From positions 105,500 through 169,499 of the forward strand of contig DASZIO010000057.1 in assembly GCA_035949055.1 (NCBI GenBank): a stretch of DNA of 64,000 nt, read 5' to 3'. Under the pieces are notes generated by a model. The model did not search any database. It was not told where the DNA came from and saw nothing but the letters and a program-made list of their open reading frames with translations. Position numbers and translations under genes: made by a program. Origin of the DNA: Bog-756 sp035949055. Lineage in GTDB: Bacteria; Actinomycetota; Acidimicrobiia; Acidimicrobiales; RAAP-2. Shown here piece by piece: positions 8,320-16,776 of this stretch; the first letter of the stretch is position 1; every line of letters starts with the position of its first letter.

Positions 8320-9171
8320 GTGCCAGAAGACCCAACGCCGGTTACTCCGACGGGATCGTCGGGCTCGGAGCTCCTGGTCGAGCAGGATGGTCCCGTCCTC
8401 GCGCTGACCATCAACCGGCCGGAACGTCGCAACGCCATGACGTGGGAGATCATCCGGGGCCTGCGGGACCATGTGGCCCGAGCCCGATCGGACTCCTCGG
8501 TCCGGGTGGTGGTGCTGACCGGCGCGGGCGACCAGGCTTTCTGCGCCGGGGCGGACCTGTCGGGCATGGTGCCCTCCGATACCGGCGGAACGGGCGACCA
8601 GTTCGCCGACCACCATCGGGCCCGAGGCTGGCTGGCCGAGCTGTTCGAGGACCTCTGGCACCTGGGCAAGCCCACCATGGCGCGTGTGCAGGGTTGGGCC
8701 ATGGCCGGCGGATTCGGCCTGGCGCTGGCCTGTGACCTGGTCATCGCCTCGGACCGCGCCCGATTCGGGGCACCCGAGCTCAACGTGGGCCTCTGGCCGT
8801 ACATGGTGACCGTTCCCCTGCTGCGCTCCATGCCGGCCAAGAAAGCCCTCGAGCTGATGTTGACCAGCCGGGTGGTGGAGGCCGAGGAAGCCGAGCGCAT
8901 CGGGTTCGTCACCCGGGTGGTGCCCCACGAACGGCTCGATGCCGAGGTGGCGGCGACGGCGGCCGTCCTGGCCTCCAAACCGCCGGGTGTTATGAGGATG
9001 GGTCGCGAATCGTTCTACGCTGTGTTGGACTCGGCGTCGACTGAGGCCTTGCCCTACCTGCACGCGATGCTGACCGTCACCAGCCAGACCGCCGAGGCGG
9101 CAGAGGGCATCGCCGCCTTCGCCGAGAAGCGAGCGCCTTCCTGGCAGTCACCTCCCTCCGACCCCACCTGA
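8320..9171 (+). CDS. Enoyl-CoA hydratase/isomerase family protein
   Basis: Crotonase-fold enzyme, probably hydrating enoyl-CoA in beta-oxidation. The two oxyanion-hole segments are CAGADLSGM and WAMAGGFGLALACDL; the Glu in FGAPELNVGLWP matches one catalytic glutamate of the family. Length 283 residues. An upstream in-frame GTG at 8275 exists, but the GTG at 8320 follows TACCGT (8308-8313) by 6 bases and gives a family-like N-terminus. It is divergent from the glycosyltransferase and 22 bases upstream of gmd. Confidence 0.9.
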   Translation: MPEDPTPVTPTGSSGSELLVEQDGPVLALTINRPERRNAMTWEIIRGLRDHVARARSDSSVRVVVLTGAGDQAFCAGADLSGMVPSDTGGTGDQFADHHRARGWLAELFEDLWHLGKPTMARVQGWAMAGGFGLALACDLVIASDRARFGAPELNVGLWPYMVTVPLLRSMPAKKALELMLTSRVVEAEEAERIGFVTRVVPHERLDAEVAATAAVLASKPPGVMRMGRESFYAVLDSASTEALPYLHAMLTVTSQTAEAAEGIAAFAEKRAPSWQSPPSDPT

Positions 9172-9193
9172 GCCCGAGGAGTCCCGAACCGAC

Positions 9194-10165
9194 ATGGCGA
9201 AACGAGCACTCATCACCGGCATCACTGGCCAAGACGGCTCCTACCTGACCGAGTTCCTGCTGGGGCGCGGCTACGAAGTCTGCGGCATGGTGCGCCGCTC
9301 GAGCACGCTCAACTTCGAGCGGATCGCCCACATCCAGGACCGGGTGACCTTGGTGGCCGGCGACCTCCTCGACGAGGTCTCGATGATCAACATCTTGCGC
9401 GACCAACGACCTCACGAGGTCTACAACCTGGCCGCCCAGTCCTTCGTGCAGACCTCGTGGAGCCAGCCGGTGCTGACCGGCGAGACCACCGCCCTCGGGG
9501 TGACCAGGGTTCTCGACGCCATCCGGATCGTCGACCCGGAGATCCGGTTTTACCAGGCCAGCTCGTCCGAGATGTTCGGGAAGGTCCTCGAGGTCCCCCA
9601 GCGGGAGCTGACGCCGTTCTATCCCCGGAGCCCCTACGGCGTGGCCAAGGTGTACGGCCACTGGATCACTGTCAACTACCGCGAGAGCTACGGGCTCCAT
9701 GCCTCGTCGGGCATCCTCTTCAACCACGAGTCCCCGCGCCGCGGTCTGGAATTCGTCACCCGGAAGGTGACCCACGGGGTGGCCCGCATCAAGGCCGGCA
9801 TCGACCAGCGCCTGGCCCTCGGGAACCTCGACGCCCAACGCGACTGGGGCTATGCCGCCGACTACGTGCGTGCCATGTGGATGATGCTCCAGCAGGACCG
9901 CCCGGATGACTACGTGGTGGCCACCGGTGAGACCCATTCGGTCAAGGAGCTGGTCGAGCTGGCCTTCGCGGCCGCCGACCTCGACTGGGAGAAGCACGTG
10001 GTCATCGACGAGCGCTTCTTGCGCCCCGCCGAGGTGGACCTGCTGGTGGGCAACGCGACCAAGGCGGAGAAGTCACTCGGTTGGTTCCGCGAGGTCGAGT
10101 TCCCCGACCTGGTCCAGATGATGGTGGAGGCCGACCTGGCGCTGGTGAAGAGCCAGCTGGCTTAG
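9194..10165 (+). CDS. gmd: GDP-mannose 4,6-dehydratase
   Basis: Converts GDP-D-mannose to GDP-4-keto-6-deoxy-mannose, the precursor of GDP-fucose, GDP-rhamnose and GDP-perosamine. The N-terminus has the NADP-binding GITGQDG loop (residues 9-15), the SSSEMFG active-site serine region, and the YxxxK pair in SPYGVAKVYGHW. NHESPRRGLEFVTRK and GNLDAQRDWGYAADYV are diagnostic for GMD rather than other SDR sugar epimerases. 323 residues. A GAGGAG Shine-Dalgarno precedes the ATG. No second-step reductase or epimerase gene is seen in the window. Confidence 0.95.
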   Translation: MAKRALITGITGQDGSYLTEFLLGRGYEVCGMVRRSSTLNFERIAHIQDRVTLVAGDLLDEVSMINILRDQRPHEVYNLAAQSFVQTSWSQPVLTGETTALGVTRVLDAIRIVDPEIRFYQASSSEMFGKVLEVPQRELTPFYPRSPYGVAKVYGHWITVNYRESYGLHASSGILFNHESPRRGLEFVTRKVTHGVARIKAGIDQRLALGNLDAQRDWGYAADYVRAMWMMLQQDRPDDYVVATGETHSVKELVELAFAAADLDWEKHVVIDERFLRPAEVDLLVGNATKAEKSLGWFREVEFPDLVQMMVEADLALVKSQLA

Positions 10166-10174
10166 GCGCGGGCG

Positions 10175-11068
10175 ATGGTCGGTCCGGCGACGGTCCACGC
10201 CGACCCGCTCGGCCTGCTGGTGGCGTTCGGCGCCGGGATGCTGTCCTTCCTCTCGCCCTGCGTGCTGCCCCTGGTGCCGGCCTACCTGTCGATGGTCTCG
10301 GGGCTGTCGGCTGCGGAGCTCGCCGAGCTCCGCCCGGCTCCGGTGCCGGTGGCGGTACCCGCCGGAGTCGGGTCCGGGACGGGCACGTCCACGCCATCAC
10401 CCCACACCGTGGTTCCGCCCGACGACCGTCCGGATGCCGACGCGGTCCGGCGCCAGCGCGCCAGGCTGCTGCGGGGCATCATCGCCTTCATCGCCGGCTT
10501 CACCCTCATCTTCACCATCCTCGGTGCTTCGGCGTCGGCCATCGGTCGGCTGTTCCTCACCCACCAGCGCTTCCTCGAGACCGTCTCGGGCGTGCTCATC
10601 GTGGTCTTCGGTGCGGTGCTGATGGCCATGGCGGCCGGTCTCGCCCTGCCACCGTTGCTGTCGGGCGAGCGCCGGCTGAAGGTGCGTCCCTCGGCCCTCG
10701 GCGCCTGGGCCCCGCCGGTGATGGGCATGGCGTTCGCCTTCGCCTGGACTCCGTGCATCGGCCCGGTGCTCGGCAGTGTCCTCGCCCTGGCCGCCGGGAC
10801 CGGAGGGACGGCGGTCGGAGGGGTGGCCCTCCTGCTGGCCTACTCGCTCGGGATCGGCGTGCCGTTCCTCGTGAGCGGTCTGGCCTTCGGCCGGCTGACC
10901 GATGCCTTGGCCCGCGTGCGCACCTGGCTGCGGCTCGTCGATCTGGCCGGCGGCGCGGTGCTCGTGGCCTTCGGGCTGCTGCTCCTGACCGGTCATGTGG
11001 GCGTGGTATCGGGCTACATCGCCGACTGGCTCCGCGACCTGCACTTGAGCCGCCTCTCGACCAGCTGA
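10175..11068 (+). CDS. ccdA: CcdA-type thiol-disulfide membrane protein
   Basis: Polytopic membrane protein that carries reducing equivalents across the membrane for cytochrome c maturation. The two redox cysteines are in the symmetric motifs FLSPCVLPLVPAYLS (about residue 29) and FAWTPCIGPVLGSVL (about residue 191), the CcdA/DsbD-beta hallmark. About six to seven helices are visible, with a Pro-rich cytoplasmic or periplasmic loop insertion at about 50-90. It sits directly before ccmA and would reduce CcmG, in place of DsbD used by enterobacteria. ATG start nine bases after gmd. Confidence 0.9.
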   Translation: MVGPATVHADPLGLLVAFGAGMLSFLSPCVLPLVPAYLSMVSGLSAAELAELRPAPVPVAVPAGVGSGTGTSTPSPHTVVPPDDRPDADAVRRQRARLLRGIIAFIAGFTLIFTILGASASAIGRLFLTHQRFLETVSGVLIVVFGAVLMAMAAGLALPPLLSGERRLKVRPSALGAWAPPVMGMAFAFAWTPCIGPVLGSVLALAAGTGGTAVGGVALLLAYSLGIGVPFLVSGLAFGRLTDALARVRTWLRLVDLAGGAVLVAFGLLLLTGHVGVVSGYIADWLRDLHLSRLSTS

Positions 11069-11076
11069 GCGGCCGC

Positions 11077-11109
11077 CCGGTGCCGAGCACCGGACGGGGT
11101 GGCCCCGTC
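11077..11109 (+). terminator. Two tandem hairpins between ccdA and ccmA
   Basis: CCGGTGC/GCACCGG (11077-11093, 3-base loop) is followed at once by GACGGGG/CCCCGTC (11093-11109, 3-base loop). Both stems are perfect over seven pairs. They could end the ccdA transcript, attenuate it, or stabilise a processed end so that ccdA and ccmA are expressed at different levels. Confidence 0.5.
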
Positions 11110-11150
11110 TGGCTCCGGCGGTGCCACCCTCCTACCATGGGGGGACGGCC

Positions 11151-11897
11151 ATGGCCCCTGCAGCTCCCCCCTCCAGCGCGCTGACCCTTCACGACGCCGT
11201 GGCGTTGTCGGGGCGGTTCCCCCTCCTCGCCGGCCTGGACCTCGAGGTCGCCAGGGGCGAGACCGTGCTCATCGAGGGGCCCAACGGCGCCGGGAAGACC
11301 AGCCTGCTACGGGTGTGCGCCGGCCTGGTACCGGTGGCGTCGGGCCGGGTGACCGTGTTCGGGCTCGATCCGGTGCACCGGCGCAACCAGGTGCGGAGGC
11401 GGCTCGGCCTGCTCTCGCACACCTCCCATCTCTACGACGACCTCACGGTGCAGGAGAACGTGACGTTCGCGGTGCGGGCGGCGGGCGGCGACCCCGCCCG
11501 GGTGGAGGGCGCTTGTGACCGGTTGGGGCTGCGCGGCCGGCTGCTGCGGACCACCGCCACCAAGTTGTCCGCCGGCCAGCGCCGACGGGTGGCGCTGGCC
11601 GTCCTCATCGCCCGCTGGCCCGACCTCTGGCTCCTTGACGAACCCCATGCCGGACTGGATGCATCCGCTCGCGGCACGCTCGACCAGCTGGTCGTCGAGG
11701 CCGCCGCGGCCGGCACCACCGTGGTCATTGCATCCCACGAGACCGGGTCGGTCCGACCACTAGCCACGCGCGTGGTGACCATGGCCGGCGGCCGGGTGAC
11801 CGGTGAATCGGCGGCTCCCGGGGCCGGGGCGGACGTCTCCGACGGCGGGAAGGCGGGTCCGGTGCCCGTCGGCGAGTCGATGTCCCATGTGGCGTGA
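11151..11897 (+). CDS. ccmA: Cytochrome c maturation ABC ATPase CcmA
   Basis: ATPase of the CcmABCD complex that releases holo-CcmE from CcmC. Walker A GPNGAGKTS, the ABC signature LSAGQRRRVALA and Walker B LWLLDEP are all present in the 248-residue product. The ATG at 11151 follows a GGGGGGA run at 11139-11145; ten further in-frame codons upstream are not conserved in character. The stop overlaps ccmB by 11 bases. The C-terminal extension after the ATPase core is Gly/Pro-rich and probably disordered. Confidence 0.92.
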   Translation: MAPAAPPSSALTLHDAVALSGRFPLLAGLDLEVARGETVLIEGPNGAGKTSLLRVCAGLVPVASGRVTVFGLDPVHRRNQVRRRLGLLSHTSHLYDDLTVQENVTFAVRAAGGDPARVEGACDRLGLRGRLLRTTATKLSAGQRRRVALAVLIARWPDLWLLDEPHAGLDASARGTLDQLVVEAAAAGTTVVIASHETGSVRPLATRVVTMAGGRVTGESAAPGAGADVSDGGKAGPVPVGESMSHVA

Positions 11898-12558
11898 CGC
11901 CCTCCTGGTGGCCGGCAAGGACCTCCGCATCGAGGCCCGCTCGCGGGTGGCCCTGTCCCAGGTGGCGCCGTTCGGCATCGTGGCTCTGGTGATGTTCGCC
12001 TTCGCCCTCGGACCCGATCGCGCCCTGATGGCCCGCGGCGCCCCGGGGTTGTTCTGGGTGGCCGTGCTGTTCTGCACGGTCTTGGCCGTGCAACGCAGCG
12101 TGTCGGTCGAGGCGGCCGACGGGGCTCGCGATGGCCTACGGCTCTCGGGAATGGATCCGGCCGGCCTGTTCCTCGGCAAGGCGCTGGCGTTGGGCGCGGT
12201 GCTGGTGGTGCTCGAGGTGGTACTGGGCGTCGGCGTCGTGCTGCTGTACGGGGCCCGGGTCGACCACCTCTGGCTGCTCGTGGCCTCGGCCGGGCTGGGG
12301 ACCATCGGGCTGGCCGCCACCGGGACGCTGTATGGGGCACTGTCCGCCGGGCTGCGGGTGCGGGAGACGCTGCTTCCCTTCCTGCTGCTGCCCATCGCCG
12401 CCCCGGTGCTGCTGGCCGGGACGCGTCTCTGGCAGGCGGCCATGGTCGGCGGTATCCCGTCCGACGGGACTCAGTGGCTCCGCTTGTTACTGGTCTTCGA
12501 CGCCGTGTACGTGGCACTCGGTGTCGTGGTCTTCGGGCCGATCCACGAGTCGGCATGA
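11887..12558 (+). CDS. ccmB: Heme exporter membrane subunit CcmB
   Basis: Integral membrane partner of CcmA, 223 residues with about six hydrophobic segments. The start MWRDALLVAGKDLRIEARSR and the central SVSVEAADGARDGLRLSGMDP resemble CcmB, where KDLRxExR near the N-terminus is characteristic. The ATG at 11887 overlaps the end of ccmA and its own stop overlaps ccmC in an ATGA, showing tight translational coupling along the cluster. Confidence 0.9.
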   Translation: MWRDALLVAGKDLRIEARSRVALSQVAPFGIVALVMFAFALGPDRALMARGAPGLFWVAVLFCTVLAVQRSVSVEAADGARDGLRLSGMDPAGLFLGKALALGAVLVVLEVVLGVGVVLLYGARVDHLWLLVASAGLGTIGLAATGTLYGALSAGLRVRETLLPFLLLPIAAPVLLAGTRLWQAAMVGGIPSDGTQWLRLLLVFDAVYVALGVVVFGPIHESA

Positions 12559-13397
12559 GTCCCGCAGGCGTCGGAACCACCGCGGCCGGCCTCGTCCGCA
12601 GCCGATCGTCCGGGCGCGTCGCCGACCGGGACGGCGGCCCGCTGCTGCCGTCGGCGCAGGCCAAGCGCACCGAGCGCATCATCGGCATCGGCGCCGTGGT
12701 GGCCGTCGTCGGCACGGTCTGGCTCGGCCTGTGGGTGACGCCGCCGGACCAGACCCAGGGGGACCTGGTGCGGCTGGTGTACCTCCATCCCGGCGTCGCC
12801 TGGGTGGCCCTCTACCTCGCCTTCGGGCTGGCCGCGGTGGCCAGCCTCCTGTACCTGTGGCCCCGCACCCGGTCCCTGTTCTGGGACCGCCTGGCCGCGG
12901 CCGCGGTCGAGGTCGGGGTGGTCTTCAACATCTGCACGCTCATCTCGGGGTCCATCTGGGGCAAGCCGACGTGGGGTGTCTGGTGGGTGTGGGACGCCAG
13001 GTTGACCAGCACGGCCGTCCTGGCCGTGCTGTTCCTCGGTTACCTGGCCCTGCGCCGGGTCCCGTCCGAGCCGGAGGTGCGCGCCAAGCGGAGCGCGTTC
13101 GTCGCCCTCTTCGCCGCCGTTGACGTGCCCATCGTCCACTTCTCGGTGCTCTGGTGGAAGACGCTCCATCAGGGGGCGACGGTGCTCAACCCCGACCTGT
13201 CGCCCACCATCCACGGTTCGATGGCCTGGACGCTGCTGCTCAGCTTCATCGCGCTGAGCCTCGTCTTCGCCTGGATGCTCCTCGTCCGCTATCGCATCGG
13301 CGTGCTCGAGGACCGGCTGGGTCGCGGGGAGCTCGAGTCGGCGTTGGCCGAGCGGCGGGCGGAAGGGGTCGTCGCGGACGAGGACGAGGCGGCCTGA
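12555..13397 (+). CDS. ccmC: Heme handling protein CcmC
   Basis: Puts heme onto CcmE on the outer face of the membrane. The tryptophan-rich WWD heme-handling motif appears as WGVWWVWDARLTS, flanked by the two expected histidine sites in YLHPGVAWV and IVHFSVLWWKTLHQG. 280 residues, six membrane helices. The N-terminal 45 residues are a basic cytoplasmic extension. Start ATG overlaps the ccmB stop. Confidence 0.95.
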   Translation: MSPAGVGTTAAGLVRSRSSGRVADRDGGPLLPSAQAKRTERIIGIGAVVAVVGTVWLGLWVTPPDQTQGDLVRLVYLHPGVAWVALYLAFGLAAVASLLYLWPRTRSLFWDRLAAAAVEVGVVFNICTLISGSIWGKPTWGVWWVWDARLTSTAVLAVLFLGYLALRRVPSEPEVRAKRSAFVALFAAVDVPIVHFSVLWWKTLHQGATVLNPDLSPTIHGSMAWTLLLSFIALSLVFAWMLLVRYRIGVLEDRLGRGELESALAERRAEGVVADEDEAA

Positions 13398-13567
13398 TGC
13401 GGTACGTGGTGGTGGGCTACGCCGTGGTGCTCGGGATCCTGTTCTTCTACGCCGTCCAGTTGGCGTGGCGTCGGCGCCGGCTCACCCGGGCCGCGCTCCG
13501 GATCGAGGCGAGCTCACCCGAGCCCGGGCGCTCCCCGGGGGACGCCGGTCCGGCTGCCGACCGGTGA
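13397..13567 (+). CDS. ccmD: CcmD-like small membrane protein
   Basis: 56-residue protein with one N-terminal membrane helix (about residues 3-25), a basic RRRRLTR stretch and a Pro/Ala-rich tail. Size, topology and place between ccmC and ccmE match CcmD, which helps release holo-CcmE. The ATG overlaps the ccmC stop by one base and the gene's stop overlaps ccmE in a GTGA. Confidence 0.8.
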   Translation: MRYVVVGYAVVLGILFFYAVQLAWRRRRLTRAALRIEASSPEPGRSPGDAGPAADR

Positions 13568-14076
13568 CGACTGCCCCTCCCGTCCCCCCGGCGGCGAAAG
13601 GCGGGGGCGCTCCGGCGAACGCATCGGGAGAACCGCCGGTCGCACCTCCGCCGCCCGGACACCGTCACCGGCTCCGCTACCTGTTGGTGGGGCTGGTGCT
13701 GGTGGGGTCGCTCGGCTTCTTGTTGGCCAAGGGCCTCGGGACGTCACTCAACTTCTACCTCCCGGCCGATCAGGCGGTCCGTCAGGCGGCCAGCCTCGGC
13801 GGGAGGACCTTCAACCTCGAGGGGGTGGTCGCGCCGGGGTCCATCCACTCGACGCCCACCGGGGTCGACTTCGTCGTCACGGCCGGGGCGACCGCCGTCC
13901 CGGTCCACAACACGGGCAGCCCGCCCGAGCTCTTCCAACCGTCCATCCCGGTCATCGCCGTCGGCCATTTCAACGGGTCGACGTTCGTCTCGAACCAGAT
14001 CCTGGTCAAGCACACCTCCGACTACATCGCCGCCCACCCGGGCCGGGTCACCGCCACGAACGGCACGAAACGATGA
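13564..14076 (+). CDS. ccmE: Heme chaperone CcmE
   Basis: Periplasmic, membrane-anchored heme chaperone. A Pro-rich cytoplasmic head (1-35) and one membrane helix (about 38-57) precede an OB-fold domain with FNLEGVVAPGSI and VAVGHFNGSTF. The heme-linking motif is HxxxY: His150 and Tyr154 in LVKHTSDY, so this is the classical His type and not the Cys variant known from some bacteria and archaea. GTG start overlaps the ccmD stop; 170 residues. Confidence 0.93.
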   Translation: MTTAPPVPPAAKGGGAPANASGEPPVAPPPPGHRHRLRYLLVGLVLVGSLGFLLAKGLGTSLNFYLPADQAVRQAASLGGRTFNLEGVVAPGSIHSTPTGVDFVVTAGATAVPVHNTGSPPELFQPSIPVIAVGHFNGSTFVSNQILVKHTSDYIAAHPGRVTATNGTKR

Positions 14077-14116
14077 GCGCCCGCTCGACGCCCGGCTGTT
14101 CCCACGGTCGCCTCGG

Positions 14117-16201
14117 GTGAACGGGACCTTCGGCCACACCGGCGTCCTCCTCGGGTTCGTCGCCGCGCTCACCGGCATCGCGGTGATCGCCGTCGGGCTG
14201 GCCCGAGGCCGCGCCGGTTCCACACGGAGTGGCCAGGTGTACGCCCCCCTGATCCTCCTCGGTGGGTTGATCTCGGTGGTGGCCATGGAGCACGCCCTCA
14301 TCACCCACGACTTCTCGCTTACCTTCGTAGCCGACAACAACAGCACCTACACCCCGCTGCTCTACACGCTCACCGGCATGTGGTCGGCGTTGGCCGGATC
14401 GATCCTGCTGTGGGCGGTGATCCTGGCCGGGTACGCCACCGCCATGGTCTGGCGGTTCCGTCACCGCGCCGCCGACCCTCTGGTGGCCTGGGCCACCCTG
14501 GTCGTGTACGTCGTGGCCGCCTTCTTCTTCGGGCTCATGCTCGGCCCGGCCGACCCCTTCCGACACGTGGTCGGCGCCGTCCCGACCAGTGGCCTCGGAC
14601 CGAACGTCCTGCTGCAGGACAACCCGCTCAACGCCTTGCACCCACCCCTCCTCTACCTCGGCATGGTCGGGTTCACCCTCCCGTTCGCCTTTGCCATCGC
14701 CTCCCTCGTGACCGGGCGGGTCGACGAGGACTGGCAGGGCGAGACCCGGCGCTGGACCCTGTTCGCCTGGGCGTTCCTGACAGCCGGCATCCTGCTCGGG
14801 GCGTGGTGGTCGTACCAGGTCCTCGGTTGGGGCGGGTTCTGGGCCTGGGACCCGGTCGAGAACGCCGCCCTCCTGCCCTGGCTGGTCGGCACGGCCTACC
14901 TGCACTCGGTGATGGTCCAGCAGCGCCGCGGGCTGCTCCGGGTCTGGAACTTGTCGTTGGTCATCGCCACGTTCAGCCTGACCATTCTCGGGACCTTCTT
15001 CACCCGGTCCGGGGTGTTCCAGTCGGTCCACTCCTTCACCGCCTCGTCCATCGGCCCGCTGCTCCTGGCCTTCTTCGGCCTGGTCCTGGTCATCGGGGTC
15101 GGCCTCATCGCCTGGCGCGGCGACCGCCTGCATTCGGGTGGGGGGATCGACTCGCCGCTCAGCCGGGAGGGCGCCTTCCTGGCCAACAACCTGTTGTTCG
15201 TGGGCTTCACCTTCGTCGTCCTCCTCGGCACCGTCTTCCCGTTGTTCTACGAGGCTCTCCACGGCGGTGACCAGGTCGCGGTGGGTGCCCCCTACTTCAA
15301 CCGGATGTTCATCCCGGTCGGCCTCGGGCTCCTGTTCCTGATGGCGGTGGCGCCGGCGCTGCCGTGGCGGATGACCTCGCTCGGCACCATGCGGGCCAGG
15401 CTGGCCGTGCCGGCGACGGTCGGGGTGGGGGTCGTGGTGGTCTGCGTCGTGGCCGGCGTCCGCGGCGTCGAGCCGCTACTGGCCTTCGGCCTCGGGGGAT
15501 TTGCCGCCGCCACCGCCGCCCGCGCCCTCGTGCTGTCGGTCCGCGGCGCCTGGCGCTCTTCCCGGGCCTCGGGTGCGGGGCGGGCACGGGCGGTGCTGTC
15601 GGGCTGGCGCGGTCTGGTCGGCCGGGCCAACGGAGGCATGGTCGTCCACATCGGCGTCGTGCTCGTCGCCATCGGTCTGTCGGCCGCGGCCGGGTTCCGC
15701 CATGACGGGCTGGTGTCGCTGCACCGCGGCCAGACCGCCACGGTCGCCGGCCACCGGGTCGAGTTCGTGCGGACCCGGTCACTGGCTTCCCCGTCCCACT
15801 CGGAGCTGCAGGCGGTGCTGCGGGTCGACGGCGGGGGCGAATTCACCCCGGCCATCAGCCGATTCGGCACCGGTACCCAGCCCGTCGGCACCCCGGCCAT
15901 CGACTCGAGCTGGCGGCAGGACGTCTACCTGACCATTGCCGCCATCCCCGGCACGGGAACCGAGTGGCAGTTCCGGGTGGTGGTCCAACCGCTGGTGGCC
16001 TGGTTGTGGACCGGTGGCGCCCTGATCGTCATCGGCTCGATCCTCTCGGCTGTGCCGGGGCGGAGGCGGCGCCCGACCGACCCGGTGTCGGCCCCGGTCG
16101 TGGAGGCACCCGCCGTGGAGGCGAGCGGCGCCCGGGAAGCCGATCCTGGGCGGCTTCCCGCGGAGGACCCGCTCCCGGTCGGGGCCGGGGACCGGCCGTG
16201 A
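14117..16201 (+). CDS. ccmF: Heme lyase subunit CcmF
   Basis: Core of the cytochrome c heme lyase that joins heme from CcmE to apocytochrome cysteines. 694 residues with a dozen or more membrane helices, the WWD motif WGGFWAWDPVENAALLPWL, and NPLNALHPPLLYLG with a conserved histidine. The C-terminal periplasmic domain (about 540-640) and an acidic tail complete the usual CcmF layout. GTG start 40 bases after ccmE; the stop overlaps ccmG. Confidence 0.95.
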   Translation: MNGTFGHTGVLLGFVAALTGIAVIAVGLARGRAGSTRSGQVYAPLILLGGLISVVAMEHALITHDFSLTFVADNNSTYTPLLYTLTGMWSALAGSILLWAVILAGYATAMVWRFRHRAADPLVAWATLVVYVVAAFFFGLMLGPADPFRHVVGAVPTSGLGPNVLLQDNPLNALHPPLLYLGMVGFTLPFAFAIASLVTGRVDEDWQGETRRWTLFAWAFLTAGILLGAWWSYQVLGWGGFWAWDPVENAALLPWLVGTAYLHSVMVQQRRGLLRVWNLSLVIATFSLTILGTFFTRSGVFQSVHSFTASSIGPLLLAFFGLVLVIGVGLIAWRGDRLHSGGGIDSPLSREGAFLANNLLFVGFTFVVLLGTVFPLFYEALHGGDQVAVGAPYFNRMFIPVGLGLLFLMAVAPALPWRMTSLGTMRARLAVPATVGVGVVVVCVVAGVRGVEPLLAFGLGGFAAATAARALVLSVRGAWRSSRASGAGRARAVLSGWRGLVGRANGGMVVHIGVVLVAIGLSAAAGFRHDGLVSLHRGQTATVAGHRVEFVRTRSLASPSHSELQAVLRVDGGGEFTPAISRFGTGTQPVGTPAIDSSWRQDVYLTIAAIPGTGTEWQFRVVVQPLVAWLWTGGALIVIGSILSAVPGRRRRPTDPVSAPVVEAPAVEASGAREADPGRLPAEDPLPVGAGDRP

Positions 16202-16776
16202 AGGCGCCGGCCCGGCGGGGCCCCGATGCTCCGCCGGTGCGCCATACGGCCCGCTGGGTTTCGGTCGGCGTGCTGGTGGTGGCAGCCGGGCTGGTGGCAG
16301 TGCTCGCTACCCGGCCCCCGGCCACCGCCACCGAGGTCTACAGCCCGCTGGTCGGGAAGCCGGTGCCGGCGGTGACCGGGGCCACGCTCGACGGGGCGCG
16401 CTACTCGCTGGCGTCGCCACCGGGCCGCTACACGGTGGTGAACTTCTTCGCCAGCTGGTGCGGTCCCTGCATGCAGGAGGGCCCTGAACTGGTCAAGTTC
16501 CAGTACGAGCATCAGAAGTCTGGTGACGCCTCCATGCTGAGCGTGGTGTTCGACGACAGCGAGAGCTCGGCCCGGTCCTACCAGGCCACCCTCGGGGCGA
16601 CCTGGCCGACCCTCTCCGACCGGGGAAGCCGGCTGGCTGTGGCCTTCGGCGTCCGGGCGCCGCCGTCCACCTTCGTGGTCGCGCCCGACGGGAGAGTGGT
16701 CGCCTATCTGGTGGCGCCGGTCACCGCGGCCGATCTCGACCACATCGTGGCTCGCGCCGAGGCGTCCGGGGCGTGA
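16198..16776 (+). CDS. ccmG: Thioredoxin-like protein CcmG/ResA type
   Basis: Membrane-anchored thioredoxin that keeps apocytochrome CXXCH cysteines reduced. One N-terminal helix (about 19-38), then a thioredoxin fold with the active site FASWCGPCMQEGPEL and the cis-proline region VRAPPSTFVV. 192 residues. GTG start overlapping the ccmF stop (GTGA). The expected electron donor is the CcdA protein at 10.2 kb. Confidence 0.92.
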   Translation: MKAPARRGPDAPPVRHTARWVSVGVLVVAAGLVAVLATRPPATATEVYSPLVGKPVPAVTGATLDGARYSLASPPGRYTVVNFFASWCGPCMQEGPELVKFQYEHQKSGDASMLSVVFDDSESSARSYQATLGATWPTLSDRGSRLAVAFGVRAPPSTFVVAPDGRVVAYLVAPVTAADLDHIVARAEASGA